Position numbers and translations under genes: made by a program. Below the pieces are notes generated by a model that saw nothing but the letters and a program-made list of their open reading frames with translations, was not told where the DNA came from and did not search any database. From Deltaproteobacteria bacterium (GTDB taxonomy: Bacteria; Desulfobacterota; Desulfobulbia; Desulfobulbales; Desulfurivibrionaceae), in the NCBI GenBank assembly GCA_021847425.1, contig JAJZRF010000003.1, positions 1 to 64,000 of the forward strand: 64,000 nt of DNA, in the 5' to 3' direction. Each line of letters starts with the position of its first letter. Position 1 is the first letter of the stretch. Below are positions 34,305 through 42,977 of this stretch, piece by piece.

Positions 34305-36151
34305 CCGCGATAAAACCATTTCTTGATGTCGTGGGAGGTAAAACTCTTGGCCACCGGGCGGCCATGGGGGCAATGGGAAAAAACCTCGGCCCGCTGCATC
34401 TCGTCCAACAGAGCTTCGGCCTCCTTTGGGCTCAAGCGTTGCCCGGCCCTGATGGCAGCCTTGCAGGCCATATCGGAGAGCACCTCCTCGGCGCGAATCC
34501 CGCCTTTTCCGGAGCCTGCCTCACCAAAACGGGCAAAGATCCCGGCCAGCACCTCCTCAACCGGAGAGCGGCCAAGCACCGCGGGCACGGCTTTCACCAC
34601 CTGGCTGGACCCGCCGAAATCCTCGATCTCAACCCCGAGGGCACTGATCTCCCCGGCGTACTGCCGGAGAATCTGGATTTCCTCCAGGGTGCACTCAATG
34701 ACCTTTGGGAACAGCAGCGTCTGACGGACGATTTTTTTGCCGGCAAACTGCCTTTTCAGCACCTCGAACAGCAACCGCTCATGGGCGGCATGCTGATCAA
34801 CGGCAAGCAAGCCGTTTTCCGTGGCGCAGAGCAGATAGGTATCCAGCAGCTGCCCGAGATAGCGCAAGCCGGAGGACGGAGCAACAGCCCCCTCTTCCGG
34901 CATCGCCGGGGTTCGGGGCTGCTTTGCCGGAAGACACGGCTCCGCCTCCAGTCCGGGTTCGTTTTCCCGGGATGCGGGACTCCGCTCCCCGGCAGCGCCG
35001 GCTTGCGGAGAAGACAACGCAGCAGCAACAGCGGCGGTCTTAAAGAGCGGCAGCGACTCCTGGACCGCAGGCGCAGGAGTCGCATACCCCGGCGTATAGG
35101 CCTTGGCCGGACCGACAGGAGGAGTTCTGAATATCTCCTGTTTCAAGGTTTGCTGATAATCCGCCATGGCGGCCTGAACCGCGACGACCACGGCCTGATG
35201 CACCACGGCCGGCTTGTGAAACCTGACTTCCTGCTTGGTGGGGTGAACGTTCACATCAACGCTTTCCTGCGGCATGGCCAGAAAAATCACCCCGCCCGCC
35301 CCCCGCCCTTTCATGAGATAGTTCTGCAACCCTTCGCCCACCGCATGGGTGATCAGGCGATCATGGATCGCCCGGCCATTGACAAAGATCCTGAGCCGGG
35401 CGGCGGCAGGGACGTCCGGCGGCAGAAGATAACCGGAAACCCCTGGTTCATCGGCGTTCCCGTCCTGTCCCTGCCGACCCACCGCAACCAAAGACCCGTC
35501 TCCTTTGCCAAGAATCCGTTCCGCCCTGCTCCGGGGGGTGTCGAGCCCCGATGGCAGCCGCAACACTTCGCGGCCATCCACTGTAAAACTTACCCCAAGT
35601 TCCGGCCGGGCCAGGGCATAATTCTTCACCACCTCTTCGATGTGGGCCAATTCCGTGCGGGTGGATTTCAAAAATTTTTTCCGGGCCGGGACATTGCCGA
35701 AGAGATCCGTCACCTCAAAAGAGGTGCCGGGGCTGCTCCCCATCTCATGCACCTTGAGGAGCCGCCCGAAACGGAGGTCAACCTGGGTTCCCAGGGCTTG
35801 GCCCGCAGGACGCGAAGTGATCCGCAACCGGGATACCGAGGCAATGCTGGGCACGGCCTCGCCCCGGAAACCCAGGGTTCGGATGGCGCCGAGCTCGGCA
35901 AGGCTTGTGATCTTGCTGGTGGCATGGCGCTCCAGACAGAGAAGGACATCATCCTGGTCCATGCCGGCCCCATCGTCAATCACCCGGATCAGGCGCGTGC
36001 CGTCGCCTTCCACCTGGATGGCGACCTGCCCGGCGCGAGCGTCGATGGCATTTTCCAGCAGCTCCTTGACCACCGAGGCGGGTCGCTCGACAACCTCGCC
36101 GGCCGCGATCTGGTTGGCCAGATTTTCCGGAAGAATCCTGATCCTGGACAA
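34301..36151 (-). CDS. mutL: DNA mismatch repair protein MutL
   Basis: 616 residues. N-terminal GHKL ATPase (NLANQIAAGEVVERPASVVKELLENAIDA, IDDGAGM, LGFRGEA), a Pro/Ala-rich linker (about 350-430), and a C-terminal dimerisation domain. That domain carries DQHAAHERLLFE, matching the metal-dependent nicking motif DQHAxxExxxxE, plus ACKAAIRAG and CPHGRP. So this MutL is likely a nicking type, as in organisms lacking MutH. The stop codon lies inside repeat copy C. It begins 3 bp after the M23 peptidase stop. Confidence 0.97.
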   Translation of the reverse strand: MSRIRILPENLANQIAAGEVVERPASVVKELLENAIDARAGQVAIQVEGDGTRLIRVIDDGAGMDQDDVLLCLERHATSKITSLAELGAIRTLGFRGEAVPSIASVSRLRITSRPAGQALGTQVDLRFGRLLKVHEMGSSPGTSFEVTDLFGNVPARKKFLKSTRTELAHIEEVVKNYALARPELGVSFTVDGREVLRLPSGLDTPRSRAERILGKGDGSLVAVGRQGQDGNADEPGVSGYLLPPDVPAAARLRIFVNGRAIHDRLITHAVGEGLQNYLMKGRGAGGVIFLAMPQESVDVNVHPTKQEVRFHKPAVVHQAVVVAVQAAMADYQQTLKQEIFRTPPVGPAKAYTPGYATPAPAVQESLPLFKTAAVAAALSSPQAGAAGERSPASRENEPGLEAEPCLPAKQPRTPAMPEEGAVAPSSGLRYLGQLLDTYLLCATENGLLAVDQHAAHERLLFEVLKRQFAGKKIVRQTLLFPKVIECTLEEIQILRQYAGEISALGVEIEDFGGSSQVVKAVPAVLGRSPVEEVLAGIFARFGEAGSGKGGIRAEEVLSDMACKAAIRAGQRLSPKEAEALLDEMQRAEVFSHCPHGRPVAKSFTSHDIKKWFYRG

Positions 36152-36154
36152 GGC

Positions 36155-37525
36155 TTAGAGCACACTCAGCATATGGATTTTCAGCCAATCCTCGTCCCAC
36201 CACTCAACCGGATCAACAAAGATTCCGTTGACCAGGATGCTGAAGTGGAGATGATCGCCCCCGGCCATGCCGGTATGGCCGGTAAGACCTATGACCGAGC
36301 CCTTCTCGACCATGCTGCCCACCGGCACGTTAATCTGGCTCAGGTGGGCGTACAGACTAAAAATCCCCTGGCCATGATCAAGAATGATGGCGTTTCCGTA
36401 AATCCCGAGATAGTCGGCAAAAACCACCACCCCCCGGTTGGCGGCCTCGACATTGGCATGTTCGAGCGAGGCGATATCAACCCCCAGATGAACCTGTTCA
36501 TCGATCTTCTCGCCATTATGCAGGTAGGCGCGATGATCGGCGTATCCGGCCCGCGGGCTCCCGTCCATCCGGATAAAACGACCGTCCCAGAGCCGCTCCG
36601 GCTGAAATTTGGAACAAACCTCCTGAATCTTCTTATAATTGGCCAGCCGGATGTCATTGTTCACCTTGACATACTGTTCGACGGGCGTGCCGGAGAGTTC
36701 CGGATAGTGACTGTCAAATTCCGGCAGCTTGGCGGAGAGAAACTCGTCGCTGACCGTGATCTTGTCGCTGACAATCTTGCGCACATGCAGGTTCATGGTA
36801 AACGGGGCCTTGGCCTCGTTTCCGGCCAGGTCCGTGGCAACCACAAAGGCCTTTTCCAGCGCGGCAGTATCGTACGGCAGCCCCATGCAGGCGCCATATA
36901 CCCCTTCGCCCCGTTTGGGCAGGGCAAACCCAGGATAGAAGATATCGTTGACCTGCACCCCGTGCCTGCCCACAGGCTCGCTGACCCGGTAGACAACCAC
37001 CCCGGCGCCGCCGCCCTTGATATACTGGGGCGAATCCATCACGCTGATCACCGGCGGCTTGGTGTCGATGGTGACAGCCGAGGATTGCTCCGTGATATTG
37101 CCCTTGAGCCAGTTCCACCAGGAAAAATCAGCCACCGTCACCACCAGCTCGGCCGGGCCATCCTTAAAACCGAGGGTCTTGGGCGTTATCTCGATGGCCT
37201 GCTCGATTTTTTTCGGCCCAGCCCCGGAAAAATACCCCCTTCTGGGATAGGCTTTTTCAAACAGCACCGCCTTCTTGTTGTCCTGAGCCAGGACAACCTG
37301 GATGGAGCGCAGTCCGCTCTTGGCATCGCTGGCCGCAAAGGAAATCTTTCTGGCCAACCCGATATGGGCGCTGTCCCCGCTGATCACCACCTGCGGCTTC
37401 CCCATATCCCCCGCCAGCCAGAAAAAGGTCGCCAGAACCAGGCCAAGCAACCCGGCTCCCCCAAGGACCAGCAAGGGAAATGCGCTCTTGTTTTTTTTCG
37501 CTTTGGCAAACGGCTCAAGGTTCAT
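36155..37525 (-). CDS. Membrane-anchored M23 (LytM) peptidase
   Basis: 456 residues. An N-terminal cytoplasmic Lys-rich tail and one membrane helix (FPLLVLGGAGLLGLVLATFFWL) are followed by a long periplasmic region with two beta-rich segments (about 45-280), including an Ig-like DTKPPVISV stretch. A C-terminal LytM domain has HLGVDIAS and HTGMAGGDHLHFSI, giving the H-x-x-x-D and HxH zinc ligands. It probably cuts peptidoglycan cross-links or activates amidases. It precedes mutL by 3 bp, so the two are probably cotranscribed. Confidence 0.92.
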   Translation of the reverse strand: MNLEPFAKAKKNKSAFPLLVLGGAGLLGLVLATFFWLAGDMGKPQVVISGDSAHIGLARKISFAASDAKSGLRSIQVVLAQDNKKAVLFEKAYPRRGYFSGAGPKKIEQAIEITPKTLGFKDGPAELVVTVADFSWWNWLKGNITEQSSAVTIDTKPPVISVMDSPQYIKGGGAGVVVYRVSEPVGRHGVQVNDIFYPGFALPKRGEGVYGACMGLPYDTAALEKAFVVATDLAGNEAKAPFTMNLHVRKIVSDKITVSDEFLSAKLPEFDSHYPELSGTPVEQYVKVNNDIRLANYKKIQEVCSKFQPERLWDGRFIRMDGSPRAGYADHRAYLHNGEKIDEQVHLGVDIASLEHANVEAANRGVVVFADYLGIYGNAIILDHGQGIFSLYAHLSQINVPVGSMVEKGSVIGLTGHTGMAGGDHLHFSILVNGIFVDPVEWWDEDWLKIHMLSVL

Positions 37526-37628
37526 TCTTCCATCCTCTTATTCCACGCGTCCCCATGCAGGAAACTTATTTGATCTGACAACGATGGCCCGCGGGAATAT
37601 CCCCAGACCCTCTCATTTTAAAATTTTC

Positions 37629-37748
37629 GTAACTGTTCAGCAGCACCCCATCTGCTTCGCCGCTGCGCTGCTGTCATCGGCCTGCTTATGTGCAATAGCA
37701 CACTTCCCAGGCCTCTTTCGCGCATCTGGGGTGCTGCTGAACAGTTAC
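37629..37748 (+). repeat. Structured intergenic element, family 1, copy D
   Basis: Plus-oriented. Perfect 20+ bp outer stem starting GTAACTGTTCAGCAGC and ending GCTGCTGAACAGTTAC. Core strings GTCATCGGCC (37673-37682) and CCTCTTTCGCGCATCTG (37712-37728). The inner hairpin GGCCTG...CAGGCC encloses TGTGC-AATA-GCACA. It is located in the divergent gap between the M23 and geranylgeranyl-reductase-like genes. The rest of 37526-37915 holds only the promoter listed separately. Confidence 0.9.
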
Positions 37749-37847
37749 ATTCCGTGGTTTTCGTTCAATTCCGGCATCAAGCTGGATAGTTACAAATTTT
37801 CGCGATAATACCATGAACCGGGCCATGATTCCAGAGCTCTTAATATC

Positions 37848-37875
37848 TTGACAGGAAAAGCCATCCTCATATAGT
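37848..37875 (+). promoter_or_regulatory. Sigma-70-type promoter of the flavoprotein/cytochrome operon
   Basis: TTGACA (37848-37853) and TATAGT (37870-37875) with a 16 bp spacer, near-consensus. Transcription from about 37882 would give a short leader. Confidence 0.75.
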
Positions 37876-37915
37876 GTGCGAGGTGTTTTTCAGCAGGAGA
37901 TCCGAGGCAGCGACC

Positions 37916-38947
37916 ATGAAAAAATTTCATACCGTCATCGTGGGCGGCGGTCCTGGAGGGCTGGCCTGCGCCACCCTTCTTGCCCGGCAAGGCAAGGACG
38001 TTCTGGTGCTTGAGCGCAACAGCGCCATCGGCCCCAAGGTCTGCGCCGGCGGCATTCCCTCCGTTGCCCTGGATTTCGGTTTTCCGGAAACGCTCTGGGA
38101 ACGATCCTTCACCCGCCAGCACATCAGCAGCAACTGGCAACACACCGTGATTCAGGACGCCAGCCCCATCATCCGTACCGTTGACAGGGGCAGACTCGGG
38201 CGCTGGATGATGGAAAAAGCCGTGGCTGCCGGAGTCAGCATCGCCACCAACGCCCTTGTTCTAAAAATCACGGAAAACAGGGTGCATGTCAGAGGGGGAG
38301 AAGAGTATGGCTTTTGTTTCCTGGTGGGCGCCGATGGCAGCAGCTCCCTGGTGCGGCGTCAGCTTGGTATTCCCACCGAGAAAATAGGGGTTGGCATCAA
38401 TTACCAGATTCCGGGAAACTTCCCCGAAATGCAGTGGCACCTGGACACCGATCTTTTCGGCAATGGCTACGCCTGGATTTTCCCCCACCAGGATACGGCC
38501 TCCATCGGCGTCTATGCCAGACGCAGCACGGTCAAATCCGGCAGCCTGCTGAACAGCCTGCACCAGTGGGGGGCACGCCATAACCTTGAACTCAAGTCCC
38601 GCCAGCCGCAGGCAGCCCTGATCAACTTCGACTTTCGCGGCTGGCGTTTCGGCAACCGCTTTCTGATTGGCGATGCGGCAGGTCTTGCCTCCGGCCTCAC
38701 CGGCGAAGGCATCTATTCCGCCATCGTTTCCGGCGAAGAGGCCGCGCGCACCATCCTGGATAGTGGGCATGAAAGCAGCAAGATGGACCAGCTTATCAAA
38801 AAACACCATCAGCATGCCCGCATTCTCGACCTGGCATCCGGCGGCAAACTGGCCAGCAAACTTATTTTGGAAGCAATGATTTTCTGCCTGCGCACCGGGA
38901 TTATCCCTTTTCGCGCCCTGGAAATTGGAATTGACCAACCCTCATGA
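37916..38947 (+). CDS. Geranylgeranyl reductase-family FAD oxidoreductase
   Basis: 343 residues from the ATG at 37916, with GAGG upstream; an open stretch before it would lie at the promoter. N-terminal FAD motif VGGGPGGLACATLLARQG, ER at the end of strand two, the KVCAGGIP motif (family PxxCxGG-like), GADGSSSLVRRQLG and GDAAGLASGLTGEGI. The family saturates prenyl chains of quinones, chlorophyll or lipids. Its coupling to a membrane cytochrome suggests reduction of an isoprenoid quinone tail with periplasmic electron input, but this is inference. Confidence 0.88.
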   Translation: MKKFHTVIVGGGPGGLACATLLARQGKDVLVLERNSAIGPKVCAGGIPSVALDFGFPETLWERSFTRQHISSNWQHTVIQDASPIIRTVDRGRLGRWMMEKAVAAGVSIATNALVLKITENRVHVRGGEEYGFCFLVGADGSSSLVRRQLGIPTEKIGVGINYQIPGNFPEMQWHLDTDLFGNGYAWIFPHQDTASIGVYARRSTVKSGSLLNSLHQWGARHNLELKSRQPQAALINFDFRGWRFGNRFLIGDAAGLASGLTGEGIYSAIVSGEEAARTILDSGHESSKMDQLIKKHHQHARILDLASGGKLASKLILEAMIFCLRTGIIPFRALEIGIDQPS

Positions 38948-39231
38948 AGGACTTGCCCGTGAACCCTGAGCCAAAAAAAAATAAAACCCGGCTGTTCAAT
39001 TTTCTGTTCATCGCTGGTTGTGCAGCCATCCTTGTTTTTTTACTCGAAGCCCCGCCCGAATCGACCAAGCGGCTGCCCCAGGATAAAGACCATCTGCAAT
39101 TTTACCCCATGGACAAAAAAGAGGCGGAAAAACATTGCACCGCCTGCCATGCCCCAGACGGCCAAGCTCCTCTCCCCAAGGACCATCCCCCCAAATACCG
39201 GTGCCTCTTCTGCCATAAAAAATTCAACTAA
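38944..39231 (+). CDS. Membrane-anchored dihaem c-type cytochrome
   Basis: 95 residues. A cytoplasmic N-terminus (MKDLPVNPEPKKNKTR), one membrane helix (about 18-35) and a small periplasmic domain with CTACH (65-69) and CLFCH (87-91), so two c haems. There is no large fold, so the haems are probably stacked as in NapB or cytochrome c7 fragments. ATG overlaps the stop of the flavoprotein gene by 4 bp (ATGA), indicating coupling and a common role. Confidence 0.85.
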   Translation: MKDLPVNPEPKKNKTRLFNFLFIAGCAAILVFLLEAPPESTKRLPQDKDHLQFYPMDKKEAEKHCTACHAPDGQAPLPKDHPPKYRCLFCHKKFN

Positions 39232-39232
39232 G

Positions 39233-39733
39233 ATGGAACCGTTGACCATTACCCTGCCGGACCTGCGCACCACTCTTGCCTTGGGCCGCCATCTCGGGGA
39301 GAGTGCCCGCCCCGGCGAGGTGATCACCCTGGCCGGCTCCCTGGGGGCCGGAAAAACCACCCTCACCCAGGCCATCGGCCAGGGGCTGCAGGTGCCTGAG
39401 TCCTGCTATATAACCAGCCCCACCTTCAGCCTCCTGCACGAGTATCCGGGACGGCTGCCCCTCTATCACATGGATCTCTACCGGTTGAGCGATGAAACGG
39501 AGATCGAGGATCTCGGTCTGCTGGAATACCTCTACGGAACAGGACTCACGGTGATCGAGTGGCCGGACAGACTGGGCGCCCTTATGCCCGAGGAGCGGCT
39601 CCATATCGCCCTCAGCCTGCTGAGCGAAACAGCGCGGCGGGCGGAGCTGACCGCCCATGGCAGGGCGTGGCGGGAAAAGATCGCCGCGCTGCGGGATGGC
39701 CGGGCATGGCAGAGACCGGACAGCAGTGGCTGA
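39233..39733 (+). CDS. tsaE: tRNA t6A synthesis ATPase TsaE
   Basis: 166 residues from the ATG at 39233, 1 bp after the dihaem cytochrome stop. P-loop GSLGAGKTTLTQ, switch region TSPTFSLLHEY, HMDLYRL, EWPDRLG and the last strand LHIALSL are all characteristic. TsaE is the ATPase that turns over the TsaBD complex in making t6A37 of ANN-reading tRNAs. The first reactive partner TsaC is encoded at 43 kb. Slightly longer C-terminus than usual. Confidence 0.95.
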   Translation: MEPLTITLPDLRTTLALGRHLGESARPGEVITLAGSLGAGKTTLTQAIGQGLQVPESCYITSPTFSLLHEYPGRLPLYHMDLYRLSDETEIEDLGLLEYLYGTGLTVIEWPDRLGALMPEERLHIALSLLSETARRAELTAHGRAWREKIAALRDGRAWQRPDSSG

Positions 39734-39754
39734 AGGAATGGAAAGCGGAACGGA

Positions 39755-41539
39755 TCAGGCAGGATCTTTGTTTTCCGGACAGGTTGCCGGCGGCATCATC
39801 TCGCTTAGGATCATGACCAGCTTCGCCTTGATAATGGGCTTGGTGAGAAAGCCGTTCATCCCCGCCTCGTAACAGGCGGTCTCATCCTCTTTTCTGGCAT
39901 GGGCCGTGAGCCCGACTATAACCAGCGGCTGTTGCAGATTACGCAGACCGACATAACCCTGCCGCAGGGCCGGGTCAGCCTCAATCTTTCTGATTCTCCT
40001 GGTGGCCTCCATGCCATCCATATTGGGCATCTGCACGTCCATCAGAACAAGATCAAAGGTCTGATGCCGGAGATGCTCCAGGGCTTCGGCCCCATCGGAG
40101 GCCACCTCGACCTCATATCCTTCCCGGGTGATCAGAATGCCGGCCAGCCGCTGGTTGACCGCATTATCCTCAACGAGAAGAATCCTGCCGCCGCTGAAAA
40201 TCTTTTCTCGCCCCGCTTCCTTGTGCTCCGCTATGGAAATGATCTCTGCCGGGGCTTCTTCCAAGGGGATCACGAAAGAAAAGGTGCTGCCCTTGCCCAC
40301 CTCGCTCGCCACCATGAGATGACCGCCCATGAGCTCCACGAGCTGTAGGCAAATGGCCAGCCCCAGACCTGTGCCCCCGTACTTCCTGGTGGTCGAGCCA
40401 TCGGCCTGGGTAAACTTTTCAAAAATTGCCTCAACCCTGTCGGCGGGGATCCCTATGCCGCTGTCGCGCACCGAGAAGCGGCTGACAATCTGACCGGCCG
40501 CTTCCCGCTCATAATCAACCAGGATATCGATTCCGCCCTGCTCGGTGAATTTCATGGCATTTCCGGCAAGATTTATCAGAACCTGGCGCAGCCGGTTGCT
40601 GTCCCCCATTATTCTTTTAGGAATGCGGCGGTCAATCCTGCTGGCAACAACAACCCCCTTTTCCCGTGCAGGAATCTTGAACATGGCGGCCACGTTGCCG
40701 ACCACCTCGGCAAGATCAAAGGGCAGACGCTCAAGTTCGAGTTTCCCCGCCTCGATTTTTGCCAGATCCAGGATATCGTTGATCAGGGTCAGCAGGCTTG
40801 TCGCGGATTGGGCGATGGTCCTGGTATAATCGAGCTGCTCTTCGGCAAGGGGGGTTTCGGACAGGAGTTCACTGAAGCCGATGATGGCGTTCATGGGCGT
40901 CCGAAGCTCGTGGCTCATATTGGCCAGAAAATCGCTCTTCAGCCGGCTGATTTCCTCCAGTCGCGCATTAGCCTCCCGCAACTCGGCGGTTTGTTTGGCA
41001 ATTTCGCTTTCCAGCTTCCGGGCATACTCTTTTTCCCGATCCTGGTTGAGCCGGTACTGGCGGTAGTTGTCCTCAATAAGCTTGCCGTGCTGCTGCTGAA
41101 GGATGTTGATCTGCCGGACCGACTGCTCATGGTCGGCGACAAGCATCTCCCGCTCCTGCCTGTACTGGGCGAGCTCAAGGGTATTGCGCAACAGGGAGGT
41201 GATCGCGGAACCTGGCTCCCAATCGTCTTCCAGGGCCGCGGCGCAGGCAATGATCAGCACCGCCGACAGTTTGGCGAGATACACCGCATGGCAACGGGCG
41301 CCGTTATCCGCCTTTCCCGCGACAAAGCCATCGGCCGCTCTGGCCTCGCGAACCAGCTTTTCCCGCACCGGCGGGGCAAGCGTCAATGGACGCGCCCCCT
41401 CAAGCACGGCACCAGCCTCACTCACCAGGAGCATCGAGGCCTCCGGCAGCAGTGCATCGAGAATTGCCAGGAAGCCTTGCAGTTCCTCGTTGGCGTCGAT
41501 CAAGTCGTCAAATATGGTATCAAAGGTGGGCTCGGTCAT
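39755..41539 (-). CDS. Soluble hybrid sensor kinase (HisKA-HATPase-REC)
   Basis: 594 residues without membrane segments. The N-terminal region (about 1-125) is a divergent sensory domain of unknown type (LDALLPEASMLLVSEAGAVLEG, ARCHAVYLAK). A coiled coil to about 200 follows, then HisKA (FLANMSHELRTPMNAIIGF), the ATPase (NLAGNAMKF, DSGIGIP, GGTGLGLAI), and a C-terminal receiver (VEDNAVNQRL, LMDVQMPNMDG, TKPI). It begins 7 bp after the HDOD gene. The HPt protein encoded two genes upstream is the likely acceptor of its receiver phosphate. Confidence 0.93.
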   Translation of the reverse strand: MTEPTFDTIFDDLIDANEELQGFLAILDALLPEASMLLVSEAGAVLEGARPLTLAPPVREKLVREARAADGFVAGKADNGARCHAVYLAKLSAVLIIACAAALEDDWEPGSAITSLLRNTLELAQYRQEREMLVADHEQSVRQINILQQQHGKLIEDNYRQYRLNQDREKEYARKLESEIAKQTAELREANARLEEISRLKSDFLANMSHELRTPMNAIIGFSELLSETPLAEEQLDYTRTIAQSATSLLTLINDILDLAKIEAGKLELERLPFDLAEVVGNVAAMFKIPAREKGVVVASRIDRRIPKRIMGDSNRLRQVLINLAGNAMKFTEQGGIDILVDYEREAAGQIVSRFSVRDSGIGIPADRVEAIFEKFTQADGSTTRKYGGTGLGLAICLQLVELMGGHLMVASEVGKGSTFSFVIPLEEAPAEIISIAEHKEAGREKIFSGGRILLVEDNAVNQRLAGILITREGYEVEVASDGAEALEHLRHQTFDLVLMDVQMPNMDGMEATRRIRKIEADPALRQGYVGLRNLQQPLVIVGLTAHARKEDETACYEAGMNGFLTKPIIKAKLVMILSEMMPPATCPENKDPA

Positions 41540-41546
41540 CAGCGCT

Positions 41547-42389
41547 TCACTCGTCCGACTCGTACAGTTCCTTGGCCTTGGTCATTTCCCCGGGCAGGTC
41601 CCTGATGATAATCTTGTAATCTGCCATCTTCTCCTTCACATGCTCCGCCAGTTCGGGGGGCAATGGCTCAATGGGCCCGGCAATGGGCCAGTACTGCATC
41701 TTCCCCGCCATGAATTCAGCCAGCTGCAATATACTGCCGGTGCTGGAAACAGCTTTTCCCTGCTTGGAGAGGTGATGCGACTTGATGGAGCTGAGCACAT
41801 CCTGGGGCAAGCCCCAGGTCTTGGCAAGAAGGTAGCCCACCTCGGCATGGTCGGCGCCGATGGCATTACGCTCGCACTCGGTCAGGGGTCCCTTTCCCTC
41901 CCGGAAGGCCTTGCAGGCTTCGCGCAGCTGCTCCCCGGCAACCTGATTTTCGACGATGAGCCCGATGTCGTGGATGATGCCGGCGAGAAAAACGTCCTCG
42001 CCATCCTTGCCGAAAATGCGCTTGGCGATCATGCCGGAGAGGATGGCCACGGTGGCGGAATGCAGCCAGAGTTTCTGGGCCGAGAAATCAGCGTCGTCGC
42101 CCTTGAACATCCCCCGCAGGGCTTCCACCGCGACCAGATTGCGGAGTTGCCTCATGCCGGCAAAGACCACGGCCTTGGAAATGGATTCAACCTTTTGGGA
42201 CAGGCCGAAATAGGGGCTGTTGACAAGGCGCAACAGCCTGGTGACCAAAACGGGATCAAGCTTGATGATCTCTTCGAAATCCTGCATGGTGCTGCGATCG
42301 TCATTGACCAGCTGGGTCACTTTGATCGCCACATGCGGGAGCGTTTTGAGCTCGGTGAATTTTCTAATTATATCCTTGGCGCTGGGCAT
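41547..42389 (-). CDS. HDOD-domain signalling protein
   Basis: 280 residues. A single HDOD domain: KTLPHVAIKVTQLVNDD, IIKLDPVLVTRLLRLVNSPYF, AVVFAGMRQLRNLVAV, and the HD-like HDIGLI with HAEVGYLLAKTWG. HDOD proteins relate to HD-GYP enzymes but usually lack catalysis and act as signalling scaffolds. It lies between the HPt gene and the hybrid kinase gene, and so is a probable output or modulator of this phosphorelay. Confidence 0.93.
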   Translation of the reverse strand: MPSAKDIIRKFTELKTLPHVAIKVTQLVNDDRSTMQDFEEIIKLDPVLVTRLLRLVNSPYFGLSQKVESISKAVVFAGMRQLRNLVAVEALRGMFKGDDADFSAQKLWLHSATVAILSGMIAKRIFGKDGEDVFLAGIIHDIGLIVENQVAGEQLREACKAFREGKGPLTECERNAIGADHAEVGYLLAKTWGLPQDVLSSIKSHHLSKQGKAVSSTGSILQLAEFMAGKMQYWPIAGPIEPLPPELAEHVKEKMADYKIIIRDLPGEMTKAKELYESDE

Positions 42390-42457
42390 GACTCAACCAC
42401 ACGAATTCAGGGGGCATCTTGCCCCGGCAGCATGCGGGATTTCTGCCCGGACCGCTT

Positions 42458-42784
42458 TCATTGCCGCCCAGCAAAGGCTTTGAGAAGCGCGGCCAGCTGT
42501 ACGGCGAGTTCTCTTCCCTGGGAAAGATCATTGGCCCGGCCTTTTTTTTCCAGCTCGGCCGCGATCTTGCGCACCCCCTCCACCCCGAGACTGGCCGAGG
42601 CGCCCTTGATGCTGTGCGCGGCGTCAGCCACCGCCACCGCGTCTTCCGCGGCAAGACCGTCATTGATCCGTGCCAGATCCGAGGCGGAAGAATCGTGAAA
42701 CAGCACCAGCAGTTCCGCCAGCATCTCTTCGTCATCTCCCGACTGCTCAAGGGCAAAATTTCTATCCCACTCAAGGTCTGCCAT
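42458..42784 (-). CDS. Single-domain HPt phosphotransfer protein
   Basis: 108 residues. A four-helix HPt domain with the phospho-accepting His in AAHSIKGASASLGV. The start MADLEWDRNFALEQSGDDEEMLAELLVLF is typical for HPt. It lies upstream of the HDOD and hybrid-kinase genes (68 bp gap to HDOD); together they make a kinase-receiver-HPt relay whose final receiver is not encoded nearby. Confidence 0.92.
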   Translation of the reverse strand: MADLEWDRNFALEQSGDDEEMLAELLVLFHDSSASDLARINDGLAAEDAVAVADAAHSIKGASASLGVEGVRKIAAELEKKGRANDLSQGRELAVQLAALLKAFAGRQ

Positions 42785-42977
42785 CTCTGTTCCTTATCAT
42801 GAAGTTAGCGGTCGCCACAGCCGAAAAAATGAGGCGGCAGCAGCGGCACTCAACCCAATCTCCCGGGGCATGGTCTCATCATACCGAAAGCGTTACAGAT
42901 CGGCAAATGTATAAATAAAAAAAGAAGCGTGGCGGAAGACAAAAGGCGGAAGGAAAACGACATGTTTTCTTCACCTT

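Noticed and set aside
34331-37573. A 1080-codon plus-strand frame antisense to mutL and the M23 peptidase
   Set aside because: Same cause; the sense genes have full motifs and the antisense product has none.
25787-37748. Family 1 elements as integron attC sites
   Set aside because: They are palindromic and of similar size, but lack RYYYAAC/GTTRRRY core sites, no integrase or cassette-like array is present, and they lie between housekeeping genes.
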